DNA of 64,000 nucleotides. It comes from Stratiolaelaps scimitus (Eukaryota; Arthropoda; Arachnida; Mesostigmata; Laelapidae). Every line of letters starts with the position of its first letter. Within the stretch, counting starts at the first letter, position 1. Under the pieces are notes generated by a model, which searched no databases, was not told the DNA's origin, and worked only from the letters and a program-made list of their open reading frames with translations. The stretch spans positions 1,860,001 to 1,924,000 of the forward strand of contig JABWDB010000008.1 of assembly GCA_019614645.1 (NCBI GenBank), in the 5' to 3' direction. A program made the position numbers and the translations under genes. Positions 13,165 through 26,356 of the stretch are shown here, in pieces.

Positions 13165-14791
13165 TTCGAAGAACACGATGAATGATTGGCAACCCTTTCA
13201 CTTTGAGAGCTGATTCTGGCTGGCCAGCTGGAAACGCTGGTGGTTTGACGGCGAGTCGGCTTTAGCGGCATCTGACCGTGGGCCCACAGTGGCGTAATTA
13301 TACTTTGCTCTGCCTGCCTGTGTGCGCGTCCGACTGTGTGGCAACGAGACTGTGACCTTTCGACGCGGCATTTGTTTCAAATCATCATTTTCTTCAATCA
13401 ATCAATCATAGCAAATCATCAAAACAGATTCTGTCTTGTTCTTCTTCTTCTTCTTCTACTGTGAAAACTTCTCAACTACTTAATTACTCGATCATCCTAC
13501 AGCTGCTGACGTCAAAACAGTGATTGACGAAATATCTTTATAAATGTCCCAACCTTGCCCTGGCAGTTTTATCGTGATTTGCTTAGCTAAGATGTACCGT
13601 TCATCACAGGCTGGAAGGCTTGCTAATCAGGCCACGTTGTACTCGGCCAATTTTTGCCACAAAATAGCATAATTCTTTAATTTATCCGGTGGCAAAAATA
13701 AAAACGGCTGTTGCCCGTATTTCAAGGGCAACATTTCGCTGTTCTCAATGGCTGCCATAAGAAATGACTATGAGATAATTCGATGCTCGGAAGCAGCAAG
13801 AGACTATGAAGCACACCTTTTCCAGGTAGAACGTAATTTCTCTCTCTCTCTCACCCTCCGTTATCGACGGATCCGCATGTGTGTCAAGGACCTCTTAGTT
13901 CAATGACGCAACGCGCGTCAGCGCTTCAATCGAATGCATCCATACTGCGCGACTGCCTCTCATGCTGGCATTGCTGCAATCTTAACACAACAGCTACAAT
14001 GCAAGGTTTATTTATTTACTCTGGTTCCCCCCCTCGAACCGGTGCCGGCGTCGAACCACTATAGTGGCACTTTGTTGAGCGCGCCCATCTTGCTTTCCTA
14101 TTGTCCATTATCGTACAGGTGCACGTTCGGGGACTTACGAAAGCCGCGAGCTTCTTGAGACGCCTACTGGCCAGTCAGCACTTCATATTTGGCTTCAATT
14201 ATGTTGATGCTCTACATCGTCTAGAAAGAAGGCAAAACTGAATTAGATCGAACTTAAGCTCCGGCCACGAATGATCCTATCGCCGGTCACTCGCGAGTGC
14301 ACGAAGCCGCCGAGTCCAAACCCCTTACGAACCTCGCAGAGGCCTCTCTCAATATTTGCTGACCTCCTCTGGTTCGTTTCGCTTTGCCTGTGATCTCTCA
14401 GTTTTTGCCCCACCCTGTCGCCAGGGCAACTTCCACCATCGAGCGATGGTTCGGGGAAGCCGATCTCGACTGTGCGATCTTCTCTGTCGAAAGATCTCAC
14501 CCGCGCAACGGTGCACGCTCTCCTTAGTTCTAATGAAACACCGGCCGAAACCGATGATAATGTTGATCAACGCAATATTTGCTGATTCGTGGTGGAAGGA
14601 TCACATGCGTCACTCTCCGCGCTATTAATTGATGATAAACGTGTGTTTGCGCTGTGCTGCGCCGCGCTGCGAATCTGTGAGAATTCACCTCACAGAATCC
14701 GCTAGTGTTCTCCCACAACGGGATTCGCTGACACAACATAGGAACGCAAGGAAGTAAGTAACAATGCGGACACCATCATCAATTATTCGTG

Positions 14792-14826
14792 TTATTATTA
14801 TTATTACTATTATTATTATTATTATT
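14792..14826. repeat. (ATT)n microsatellite
   Basis: ATT repeat of about 11 units with one ACT interruption. Confidence 0.9.
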
Positions 14827-16844
14827 CTTGTAGTAGTTTATTTGCGCATTGTGCACCCTTATTGCCGTTATGTGCCGATGCCTTTTACGGATGCTGCCCG
14901 GCGAGACGCGAGTCGGTGCACGCAGAGGCAGGAACGTGGTCCCGCCACCCTGGTGGATTTTTGTTTTTTCGAGTTCTTCGCTTGTCCTCCCCCCGCGCCA
15001 CCCCCGCTGTCTATAAATTGTAGCTGTAGCCGTTGCCACAGTCGAAGTTCGCCCAATCGAATTGCAACAAGGGCACAGGATATTTTTATTGTTCGGAGAA
15101 ACGCACCAGGCCTACGACGCTGTTGTGCACTGTTGAATGAGTGACTCGGCACGGAAGGGCAAGGGATGCTGTTGGGAGCCCTTGCTCCCGCCGGTAGACT
15201 CTGCGAGTCTGGAGGCTGGGCGAGGAGGGGTCACGCCATTTTCCATGTGCATCGAATAAGCGGAAACACGCCGGTGACTAAGACGCGGAGGTTACCAACT
15301 TCAAAGAGCTACGTGAAGACGCTTTTCGATTTTATGACGACGTTCGATTCCAAGTTGGAGAACGACGGCTTTTCTGGTGATATAGGCCGTCCCGTATCTT
15401 ATAATAGATTTACACGTCGCGTCGTGCACGTAGTAAACAATACCTATATATATATATATTATATATATATAGCGTTACTGCAATCGTTCAATGTGAACCT
15501 AATAGTGTTCGGGCCTAAATATAATAAATAATAATAATAAAATCATAGAGTAATACCAAAGTGCAATATTATATATATATATATATGTGTGTGTATTTAG
15601 TGAGACATTACAGCTCGGCCAGCCAGCGGCGATACGACTCAACAAGAAGAGAAGAGTGAGGTGCACTTGCATCTCTTGTTCACCTATTCCCACAGTCGCC
15701 CTCATCATCCTCATCATAATTTCCGTCATAATTTGAAATAGAATTTAAAAGGTGATCCGCCTATCCGACCGACTCGGATCTGTTACTCTGTGAATTGGAT
15801 TGGATTTGGTGAGGATTGGTGAGGGTTGGAGGATGGGTCGATATGGGTTTGGCGGGTTCGTAGTTGTGGCGCCCTGGGAAGAGCTTCCCGAATGAGTCTC
15901 TCCGTCCATCCGCCTCGCTTGTCTCTCGCAGCGACGTCTGCCTGCCATGCGTGATTCAGTGCAGTACGCCAGTTGTATCAGAGAACAGCAACAACGACGA
16001 CGATGACGACACACGAATTGTCTGAAGCACCAGAATCATCAGCACCACCCGTAGTCCAATTTGCAACTTGTTCGCAGACAAAGTTCACGGGAAGCAGGAA
16101 GGGCAAAAAGTGTGGACGGTTCATCCATTCATTCAATAACTCTTCATTCATCCGTGCTACGATCAAATCCAAGCCGCCGGGGTGATGACGAAGATGGCAA
16201 CAGCAACATCAACAACAACAACAGCAACAACGTCGGCGGCAGCGGCGGCGGCAGCGGCCGTGTCAACACTTCCATCACTATTATATCACCGTTGCTGCCG
16301 CGGTTGCTGGTGATCGTGATGATAGCCAATGAGTTCGCAGTGGTACGCCTGCTCCGCTCAGCTCAACGCAACCGCCAGCGATGTCCCACTGCTGCGACAG
16401 TTCCTGCCGTCAGCGTTCGTGTGGCTATTGCTGCTGCTGCTGCTGTTGTTGCTGTTGATGTCGCTGTTGAACACGGCCGCTGTTCGGCGCTCAATTTCTG
16501 TGTATCAGTTCCACTATTGATCTCTCTGCTGAGTGGCGACAGCGGCGGCGACGTCGTCGGCGACGACGAAGGCAGAAGTGGCCGTGGCGGTCGAGCGGCC
16601 GAGAGTGAATAGCTAGTCATCCAGCTATCTAGTAACCTCTATAGCTGCTCGAGCTGTCTCAATTCGTCGTGCCAGCGACAGCAGCGTTGTCATAGAACCG
16701 CTAACAGATCCATCATAATTGGCTATAACAGGGGGGGGGGGTGGTGGATGGAAGGAGTCGGGCGGGAAGAGAGGCCTGTAGAGAACATGCATACGACCAA
16801 TATTAGTAGCAAATCTAACCGTAGCGACATTGGCATTAGTAGCA

Positions 16845-16885
16845 GTTGTTGTTGTTGCTGCTGCTGCTGCTGCTACTGCTGCTGG
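16845..16885. repeat. (TTG)n(CTG)n triplet array
   Basis: TTG units change into CTG units with one ACT interruption. Confidence 0.9.
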
Positions 16886-18439
16886 TATACTGTCTATATG
16901 TCAGTCGGATGGATGTAATATACCTTGGCTAGGTAGAGGACTTCGATGCTCTGCTCTCCTCATCTTCAGTAGCTCTGTCGTTGCTTCGCTATGGCATGGC
17001 GTGTTATGACTCTGTGAGTGCATGTTCGTATACATGTGCTTTGTATCAGAGTCAGGTAGTCGGATGCACACTCATCAGCCGCAGGGTTTCGTTGGATATG
17101 TGTGGATATGTAACACTAATCAATGTCAAAATGTGTCAACAGATCTAGTTGACTAGATTCAGCATTTCATTGATTTAATGTCGTGTTGGATTTCGACCAC
17201 TATTTTTTTGTTTAATTGTTGAATAATTTTAAGAATTATTTTTTTAGTTCTAATATTTTTCGATTTTCCGTTCATCATATGGATACAGTGTGTTTCTCGT
17301 TCAAGATTGTCCTCGTGCCGTTTTGCCTCGGAGTTTCTATTTGTCTATCGCTGTCGTTGTCGCCGTACCAAGCGGGCCTTGCCACCGACTGGGCGTGCCT
17401 ATTATAGTAGGATGCGATGCGATCTGACGTAACCAGGCGCCAGGCCAAGTAGAAGCTGTTCACTTGTTCCTTGAAACGCGCGAGTCGACTTGTCGTGTGC
17501 TGTGGCTGTAGCGACCGTCTACTAGCCACTGTGCAAGTATACCCAGCAGCAGTGATAGCGTGTCCGTTCTTAATTAGCAATAGATATCGACCAGCGGACC
17601 CGCTGGTGGTCGACTAATTGCGTTATGAATGTTCAGGGATTTGATGTCACTTACAATTAGTAATAATAATAATAATAATAATAATATTACTCATAGCGGC
17701 AACAGTAGCAGTACAACTGATAGCCAAGTCCTGATGGCTTTCTATGCAACTGTGACACAGTGCGCAGTTGGGGGTGCTTTATACAGCCTGTCGGTGCGTT
17801 GCCGATTTATCGATTATACAACTGTTATATTCCATGGTAGAGAAGAAATCGAATCAGGGTGAGCGAGCAAGCAAGAGAGATCTCGATATTAGGTAAGGAT
17901 TAACCGGTGAACGTTGGTTGGCAGCACACACTTCGACGTGTGTCGACCAACTCGACCATTAGAATGAAGTGCATCATAGTACAGACGGAATTTACGTTGC
18001 CTGGCTCGAGGGCTGCGTCTAGCTCTGCCGATAACACGCCTCTTGCTAATGAATAACAGGTTCGATTTACGTAGTTCGCATTGGATTGGAACAGCTCGGT
18101 TGCAGATTGCATTATTATCACTAATATATATCTATATATATATATTATTAGAGCTTCATTGTCGGATCACAAGCTCATCTGATTATTTGTTGTCGGGCAC
18201 CTCCGTCGTTTCGCTCAAAGACGCGCAATTGAGCTCCGTGATCACCATCATTATCATCATGTTGGTCATACACATAGCATTAAGAATATGTATCTATCTA
18301 CAGCAGTAGGAAGGAGCCATATTTGAAGCGAGAGAAGACTGAACGATTGAACCGGCGACAAGGTGAATTCGTTGCACGTCAAATGTTGACGCCACTGAAC
18401 TATTGAATGTATCGATATTGAACTCTAAAATTGACCGTC

Positions 18440-18480
18440 TGTATTTTCTGTCGTTCTCTCTTTGTTGTCGTTTGTTTCAG
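18440..18480 (+). promoter_or_regulatory. 3' splice site of the 30-nt microexon
   Basis: A long uridine-rich pyrimidine tract (18440-18476) ends in TTTCAG at 18475-18480. It is much stronger than the TTG-based acceptor of exon A. A strong pyrimidine tract is expected where an exon is too short for ordinary exon definition. Confidence 0.8.
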
Positions 18481-18510
18481 ATCAACACACAACGAGCTGG
18501 AAAAAAACAG
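18481..18510 (+). CDS. MXD/MXI1-family 30-nt microexon encoding the DNA-contacting basic region
   Basis: The exon is bounded by TTTCAG on the left and CAG|GTAAGC on the right. Read in phase 2 from exon A, it completes Arg and then gives STHNELEKN plus the first two bases of another Arg. With the exon A end this makes NRSTHNELEKNR, the basic region of MXI1/MXD1. By bHLH numbering it carries His5, Asn6, Glu9 and Arg12; Arg13 would come from the next exon. Vertebrate MXD genes, as I recall, carry a small exon of the same size here, which supports orthology. The length is divisible by three, so skipping keeps the frame but removes the E-box-reading residues. The phase, splice sites and motif agree, so confidence is high despite the size. 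MNT differs in sequence at this point, so MXD/MXI1 is the better assignment. Confidence 0.9.
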
Positions 18511-19246
18511 GTAAGCGTCAATCTGTCAACACTCAACAACAAAAGTACAATCGTAGCTTTAATCATCAGCTATATATACATCATTACGGCATTATATGCA
18601 ACGCGGCTATCGAGCGCGCGGCGGGCTGCGAGCGGGAATTATTCGGTTGTGCAATGACTTGGAAATATTGCTTTTTCTCGGACAATGATAATGGTAACCT
18701 TATATAATATAGTGTAAAATAATAATAATAATAATAATATGTATAACTTACCAACGCTCACAACCATAAGCGGTCCAACACCGGTCACCGACCACAGGTA
18801 ATGACATCGCAAATCATTACAGAAGTCGGAGTCAATTATTCTGTAATTAATTAGTTAATTACCACCGCCACGAGTGACTTGGCGCCTCAGCAGCTGCCTG
18901 TACCGATTTCCCTATCCGATCGATTGGGAAGTCGCCGCTCTGAAACACATTTCATTCCATTTGTCGCCAGCAATGGTCGCAACTGCCACACATGAATCAG
19001 CAGACATTTGAGGCGGATTTTGAAACGATTCGAAGAAGCAATTCGGAGTCATCGGTTAGCTTATTGCATTGTTCGAGATATCACGACTACTATGATGGTA
19101 TAAATCCTAACACAAGTAGTTTCTCAATGCGATGCTATATCGGCTAATGGGATCACATGTCTGATGTGGCAGTGCATGCGACACCCCGGTCGATTCGCAA
19201 TTTGCTTGCGCACCAGAGCCAAGAGGTGTCCAACAATTATATACAT

Positions 19247-19280
19247 ATTATTCTTATTATTATTATTATTATTATTATTA
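19247..19280. repeat. (ATT)n microsatellite
   Basis: ATT/TTA repeat of about 11 units with one C substitution near the 5' end. Confidence 0.9.
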
Positions 19281-22200
19281 CCGCTTGGCGAAAATCTTGT
19301 TGTTGTCTAGACTTCACAGAATAGCACCTAATAACCCTAAGTCGTTCTGTGTTTATATTTCTCTTTTTTTTTTAGTAATCACATTCTCGCTCTCTCTCCC
19401 GCTCTGTCGCTCTCTCGTTTGCCAGAACAGTATGGCTAACAGCTTTCCTTCTAACGGCCCAAGCATTGCATAGCAAATACGTAGATGCAATCTGCAAACG
19501 TTTACGCGGTTCGGTGTACACGAACGGAGGCTGGCGAGCAACATTTTGCAACCATGTTATATATGATGGGTCTGTCGATGTACACAGCCTGAGACGAATT
19601 TCGCTGTTAGCCATACCACCCTGATTCCTTCCTTCCTTCCTTGCTCACTTGCTAGCTCGTCCGTCCGTCCTTCCGTCTCCTATCTGATCTCCACATCTTT
19701 CGCCTTCTCAAGTAACACACACGCAACGGGTACGTCCAACCAGTATGGCTAGGTAAGCGACAAAAAGCAGCCAACGAACGAACGAAGCCAGCCAGCGATC
19801 GAGGGGCGACGAGCTGCGATGAGAAACATAAGGACAAAACGCAAAAATCGTATATCCTTTTCTGTTGCAGCGCTGCAGCGTTCTTTCCCCACTACGGATA
19901 TGCCTGACACTTCTGCGTTTCTTGTTGACCAATCGTCGTCTGCCTCTGTTTGCTTGTTTCGACTTGAAATTAGCCTTTGAAATGTGCGTTTTCACCAGCG
20001 TTCCTAGGGCCCCCAGGCCGGGACCCTTCCAATAGCGCCGTCATGTGGCTACGGCGTCATCAGCCTTACAGTGCGCGTATCGTTGTCATCTCCTTCAATC
20101 ACTTGTTGTTGTTTTTTTTTTGTCATCTTCGAATTGGACGCGACCGTGCCATGACAGTGCGTTCTGCCGGCCAACATTTATTGCTTCTGTAGCCATAAAA
20201 CGAAATTGAAGCGAGAGGATTATAATAGCTGGATACGAGCTGCACGTGCCCTGTGCGATACAATATACACCGCGTGGTATAAATGTATGTGTACATGTGT
20301 ATGTGTGGTGTGTCTAAATAAATAATACATCCACTATAAATATGAGGGCATTTCCATGTAATACCATCACGTCCATGGATCATAAGCAGATGAAACAGCA
20401 CGAAGTGCAAGTACATGTATGTTACTGGGATTGCCTGACTCTAGCTAGCTCACCGGTTCCGGCAGTAGCAGCAGCGGTCGTAGTGTGCTAGTAGTAGTAG
20501 TACTAGTAGTGGTGCCGTAGTGACGGCAGGGCACCGCGCGCACGAGGCGGCCATGGCAGGCCATTAAACGGCCAGCGGCTAGCAGCCGACGAGCCAGGAG
20601 CAGCAGCAGCAGCAGTAGCGTGGCAGAGTTTTTCGGCAAGAGGCGTAATTTCGTCGCGGTCCGACATCGACAGCAACGGTAGACGACACAGCCGGGTCGT
20701 TTCGCGCCGCTCGCGCAGCCAATATCATCTGCTCCGACAGGCATGCCAACTAAGCGACTGTTATTGTTGTTCCCTTGAAGCGGGAATTCTTGTATTTCTG
20801 GATACAGTGTGTTTCTTTGTGTCGCCGCGTGAGCATCTTGGCCATGTTCCGTGTTGCGTATTTCACGGCGTTGTTTTGTTCTGGCTACCGCCACCGGCAC
20901 AGTTACCCTTGCACCTCGTGCTGGTGGATCCGCGCGGCTGGCTCGGTTTTCTCCGGACGTTTCGTATCAATCGCGCCTACCTCGTCAGTGAAAATCCCGA
21001 ACAGCAAGACTAGTAGCAGCAGCAGCAGCAGCAACAGGAGATGACAGCAGGCGGTTGGGGAGGTGTCCAAGCTTCGCGCGCAGATGTGGCCCGCGTGATA
21101 CTGGGAACTCAACGAACACGAACGTGAGACGAGGGTTGACTAGGCCTTACGAAACTGCTGTGCGCTGTGCGGTTGCCAGTGTTTCCCTAAGCCTGGAAAC
21201 GTGGATGTCGACATCGGCTGTGCCTACCTGTCCGCCCTGCTCTCCGTACGGATGTTTCGTTCATTTCTCCATAGACACTCACGGACAGAGATACCCTATA
21301 GACGACAGCATAATGTCTTGATACTGAGGCTGCTGCTGCTGCTGCCTCGTGCCATAGCAGTATAACACATCCCTGCTGTCGAGTTCACGCACTTCGATAT
21401 TTAGGAAAAATATTACAAGGTTGTTGTCCGGAAATATTCGCGTGGCGGAGCGCACCGTGTACACAGGCGTTCGCGGGTATTGATTGCAGCCAACGATGCG
21501 TCCGCGGTTGACGTTGTCGTTTTTTGCGTTGTCTGTTATATCAGAGCGATACAGCGCGCAGGCCGAGGCACCGTTTAGTTAACTATAGCGTAGATATAAT
21601 CCGATGGCGTTTCGTAAACAGCAGCAGCAGCATCAGTATCAGCGCAACTTCTGGGTATGTGGCGCGCTCAGACCAGCCCGTGACCGCACTCTTGACTCGT
21701 TTGAATCATAATCCTGCCAGACGCTCGGTGATTATTCTGAAATTAACGGCCAATTACAATCGCAACGGCGCGGGATAGGTGCTCACGCGCAGCAGCAGTA
21801 GCGACGCCACCGGGCGAGGATGACTGACGAGAGTGGATTTAGATAGCGAAGGGTTTATGTGTGCTATATGGCCGCGTCTACCATTTACTTCATTGAATTG
21901 CGTGTTTTGAGATAACTCAACAACCATACGCCCGCCAGCTGTGCATTCATTAACACTGAGAATCTCATATAAATGGACATGTATACGAATGCAGGTGACG
22001 ATGACAAGACGACTTTTGACAACAACAGGCGTCGTTTTTGAAGCGCATGGATTTCCGCATCATCTCCAGCTTCACCGAGCCTAACTTCGGTCTTCGTCGG
22101 CTGAATGCGCTATACGTTACGGCGAGTCGATGGGTAATGACGTTGGAGACTGAAACGGTAGACGGATCAGGATTGGTATCCGCAGTGAGCACTGGTGATC

Positions 22201-22980
22201 GCGGGCTGATGGCCGGCTCGAAGCTGTCAGTGCCACCACATAGCGGATGATTCAACAATAATGTTGTACTCTATAAACCAAATCGGTCCATAGCCACAGG
22301 CGGCCTGATAAACGTCCACCTGTATCTGCTGAGGTAAGGTTTTAATGGGTGTATGAGACGCGAAGCAAGATTTTCCCTCTAATGAGACCTTATGGAACCA
22401 GTGAATTTCGCTCGCAATCCATGATACACATGACTTTATTTTCTGTCGATTAACTACGCGTATGCCCCCGAACTTCCCGGGACCCCATCATATCTGCTGT
22501 TCACTTCGTATTACGGGTTATTTAGTAGAGCATCTTGAATCGCGCTCGTTCCCATATATAATACTAATAATAATAATATCTGGTATAATAAACGTAATAA
22601 TGATAATAATAAATATGAATAATATAATCTGTGCATCTATTTCAAATGAGTCCCAACTGTGCCATCGGTTACAACCGCCTGTCATCGCCCATCGTCGAAA
22701 CTGGCCTTTGAGGTATTATAGTTCAGCTCCGTTATTTACAAACTAAAAAAGACGAAATAAGGGAGAAAAACAAATAAATACAACATTTCTAATTTCTTCG
22801 CTTGGCGGATACGTGGCGGAGAACGAAGCAGGTTGAATAATTACTGCGTAAATTAAACACCTCGTGAACAGTACAGCAGCGGCCACCGGCAGCAGCGATA
22901 TGAAAAATGTCGAAAGGCGTCTCAGCACACGAGGTCGATCATTATCAATATTTCGCTTGATTCATTTTGGATACAACGTG

Positions 22981-23012
<32 letters not shown>

Positions 23013-23015
23013 ATA
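22981..23015. repeat. (TA)n microsatellite
   Basis: TA repeat with one C interruption. Confidence 0.9.
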
Positions 23016-23280
23016 TGAGAGAAGATGAACAGCACCACTTCATCAACTTTTCCAATTTCATCTGCCCGCTCTGTCGGTCGCCTACGGTCGCTACAGAGCC
23101 TTCGTCTTCGACGTTTGCTTTCGCCGATGTGAACAACCGACCAGCCGACCGAGCGGCCGCCCGCCCGCACGCCTGCTTGCCTGCCCGCGTCGAAAGGCGG
23201 TTCATTTAATCTTTTCGCGTTTTTTTGCGCCACGAACAGCGAAAACAATGCCTTTCGCCCTGAAGAACCCTCAAACACGA

Positions 23281-23287
<7 letters not shown>

Positions 23288-23318
<31 letters not shown>
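23288..23318. repeat. (AT)n microsatellite
   Basis: Perfect AT repeat of about 15 units, followed by GTATGTAT. Confidence 0.9.
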
Positions 23319-23326
<8 letters not shown>

Positions 23327-26310
23327 ACAGTCATCCACGAGGAACGCAGACATGGCAGATATTCGTGTGTGCGCGCAAAGCCAAGCACATCTATCAAGCA
23401 TTGTTAATTGGCCGTAATTGAAACTCCGCACCAATACAGCTTGCTGGCCGATTCGATGCAACTACGACACGATAACAATTGTTCTGTTGTTGTTGTTATG
23501 ATTATTCGGATATATGTCCAATGTGTAAAAGACTCTTAAAGAACGAAGACGAAAAAAAAAATATATATATATATATAATTGTTACTATTACGCGAGATGA
23601 AACCAGAAACACTGACACCATTGACATAACAGATCTCCTCCACCACCACCACCATCAGCATATCTAGCGTAAGCCAGTCAGATGCATGGAGGACTAATTA
23701 AAATTGCAGCCGTCATTACTACTTCCACTATTATTATTATTACTATTATTATTATTATCACCACCATTAGCAGCTAGCTGCGAGCTGGCCCAGCAGCTGA
23801 GCAGCTATGGAGCGGCTCTCCTTCATTTTTATATAAGTCGAAATGATTTGATGACTTCTTTGCGCACGCACACGCCGCCGACTCCGCCGCGAATAATGCG
23901 TTTTCCCCCACCGTAAATGGCTCAATTATCACTTCATCGCCCGCTCGCTTTTACATACATTCAGTGTCTCTATTCAAAGGTCCTTTTTTATTTTTAGAGG
24001 TTCTTCCGTTGGCTCGTTCGTTCTCTCGCCGCTGCCTCTCTTTCATTGGCATTGTTATTAGTTATGCTGGCGAGAATAGTGCACGAGACGAGCGTGGCCA
24101 AGCCTGATAAAGTGAGGCTGGCCGCGACTGCAACCGATGGGAAGCCGAGGAAGAACTTGCTCTGTCAGCCGGTGAGGCGATGGTCGCTGAAGACCATCGC
24201 GCTGAGGACCACACCTAATCGAAAGTTCGCTTTTTTCTGCGGCCGCATCCGTTGAGTTTCAGCAGTGGGCTAGACACACGGTGATCATGCGCACGCACAG
24301 GTGGACGCGCGCGCGTGCGGTCGCTTGTCCTGCCGGACGCCGATCGACCGGCCGAATGCTTACGCGGCCAAAACGCGTCCGCGAGACATAAACACCGACG
24401 CAGAAACAGGGGGAAGGCTTCTTCTGTTTCATCTTCTTGTTTCTCTCACTCGAACACAAAACCTCAAGTGGAAAAAATATTGGCTGCGAAAGACGCGCAC
24501 GTACTATTGAACCTGGTCTGGCTAGAGCGTCCGTTGGTCTGGCTAGCCTATATAATATGTATATAGCTGACTTGGCATCCGGTCACGACGGCTGGAACGG
24601 GGATGCGAAGTAACAAGGCAGCGACAATGGAACGGCTGAGGAGCGCGCTTGGCAGTCTTGAGCACTTTCGGGTGTATTTACAGAGATCACTATTACGTTG
24701 ATACTCTACTTTGTGACTCTGGCTGGTGTCTATGGTCTGGAAAGAATTGTCGAATGGAAATGATTACAGTCGCCGTGGACTTGGGGGTAGGTGCAGTAGA
24801 AACGATTGCTGCGGCGCGCGCAGTACATTACAACACCACAGTAACGGTGCAGCAGTGCGATGGTGATGGCCAACATGATGCTATCGTTGATCATGAGAGT
24901 GATACGCCTACCAGTGGTAGACACAACGGAAGGGAGAAGGGGGGCTAGAACACCCTAGCTTAAGAAGCCGAACCAAATGGGAACATGGAATTGGGCTTCG
25001 AGCAGTGGAAGATGTAAAAGCCACTGCTGGCCGCCGGTCAGCCAACAATCGGGCCTTCCTGAGGCAACGGCAGCAGCAGCAGCAGAAACAAAAGATGCTG
25101 ATGGTGTGCGTATAGAGATGTGCGGCGGCGGCGGCTGCTTTGCATTGACGAGGCGCGCGAGCAGCAGGTATACTGCGGCTGCTGGAATGAACAAGTTTTC
25201 ATGATGGCTAAGAGCACGGGGAGCTTGTGTTGAGAAGATATGGGAATGAGGGGCTCCTCGTAAGGGCAGTGGGAGTACCGCTGCTTCGCCCCAGTGTGGT
25301 GTGCTCAGGAGTTGGCGTACGCGGAGACGATGATGATGATGATGAGCTTAGCGCAGCTGGAGGTGCAGTGCCGATACTGGTGCTCAAGTGCTGATGTTAC
25401 TGCTGTGGTCGCAGCTGCTATCTAGCTAAGTGTCGCTGGTCTATTTGCTGTTGCTGGAATAGGGGTAAATAATTAAAAATGTGAGGAAATGCTCGTTGCG
25501 CGCTGGCGCTTGTATCTAGCACAGTTAAGGTTGCGGCCATCTCCACCATCTCTCGTCTACACGGGGCGTACTGGCTTCGGCGAGACGCCCGATTATATAG
25601 TTCATTACTGCACCTATCTGTCGGTATACAGGAATTAGACGAGGACAGATGACTGTCTATCGAATGGTTGGACTCCACACGTGAGAATTTGTGGCCCATC
25701 GTTCATTACATGCATATCTTCCTTTCACACCATATACATGTATGCACGTACAAACTTACAATATCGTAGAGGCTCCCTCCCCGATGACTTTGGAAGTGTG
25801 CGTTTTCCTGAGGCAAGCAGAACAACAGCGTGGTACATCAGCCCATTGCGTTCAACACTCGTACGTGTGTGCTGTGCATAATGCTGTTTGGGTGTTAGGC
25901 CGGACAAGGTTAAAACTGCACACATTGGCTGTCGTGTCCGCCTCTCCATCGGCTGCCTGCAGCAGCTCATGTCGGCTTGGACCGCGACCATCTAACAAGC
26001 AAACCCCAGCCAGCCGGACGCCCTCAAACCCACCCATCTGTTCGGGTGTTGCCCCGTTTCTTGCGACAACCCCAACGTTGTCGTCTATTTCCCGCTGCTC
26101 TACGTTCTCTGTACCTCAAGTACGTTGAGGTGAGGTGTCTGGAGGACGGTGGGTGAATAGTGCCTCTTCTGAGTGGGCACGAGACGAAGGAAGGTTATAG
26201 GTTGTTCGGCTGCTAGGACAGGTAGGCAGGTAGTGCGGGGGTAGACATATAGATAGATACCTAAATAGATAGGTCGAGTAGTAGTGAAGAGGAGTCGAGT
26301 AGTGTAAAGA

Positions 26311-26356
26311 CTGCTGCTGCTGCTGTCACCTTTGCTGCTGCTGCTGCTGCTGCTGC
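26311..26356. repeat. (CTG)n triplet array
   Basis: Two CTG blocks of 5 and 8 units separated by TCACCTTTG. Confidence 0.9.

Larger units (their letters stand above)
7013..18480 (+). other. MXD intron (phase 2) between exon A and the microexon
   Basis: The intron starts GTGAGT and ends TTTGTTTCAG, about 11.5 kb. It contains (TA)n at 7814-7847, 9398-9432, about 12111-12132, 12199-12219, 15447-15472 and 15571-15588, a TTG/CTG array at 10493-10556, (ATT)n at 14792-14826, TTG/CTG at 16845-16885, (AAT)n at about 17660-17687, and a degenerate tRNA-Asp-like sequence at 13092-13164 on the minus strand. Triplet-rich stretches near 8.2-8.8 kb and 16.2-16.6 kb give overlapping open frames on both strands that are simple-sequence translations. 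No nested gene was recognised. Confidence 0.75.

Noticed and set aside
14035..14110. Second tRNA-like box B (GGTTCGAC) on the minus strand
   Set aside because: Only about three of five T-stem positions can pair (one as a wobble) and no other tRNA element lines up; weaker box B lookalikes at about 28070, 31634 and 35965 fail in the same way.
19690..19756. 40-nt unit between CTTCTCAAG and CTAG|GTAAGC
   Set aside because: In the phase of the gene it ends in a stop codon, and the acceptor is weak.
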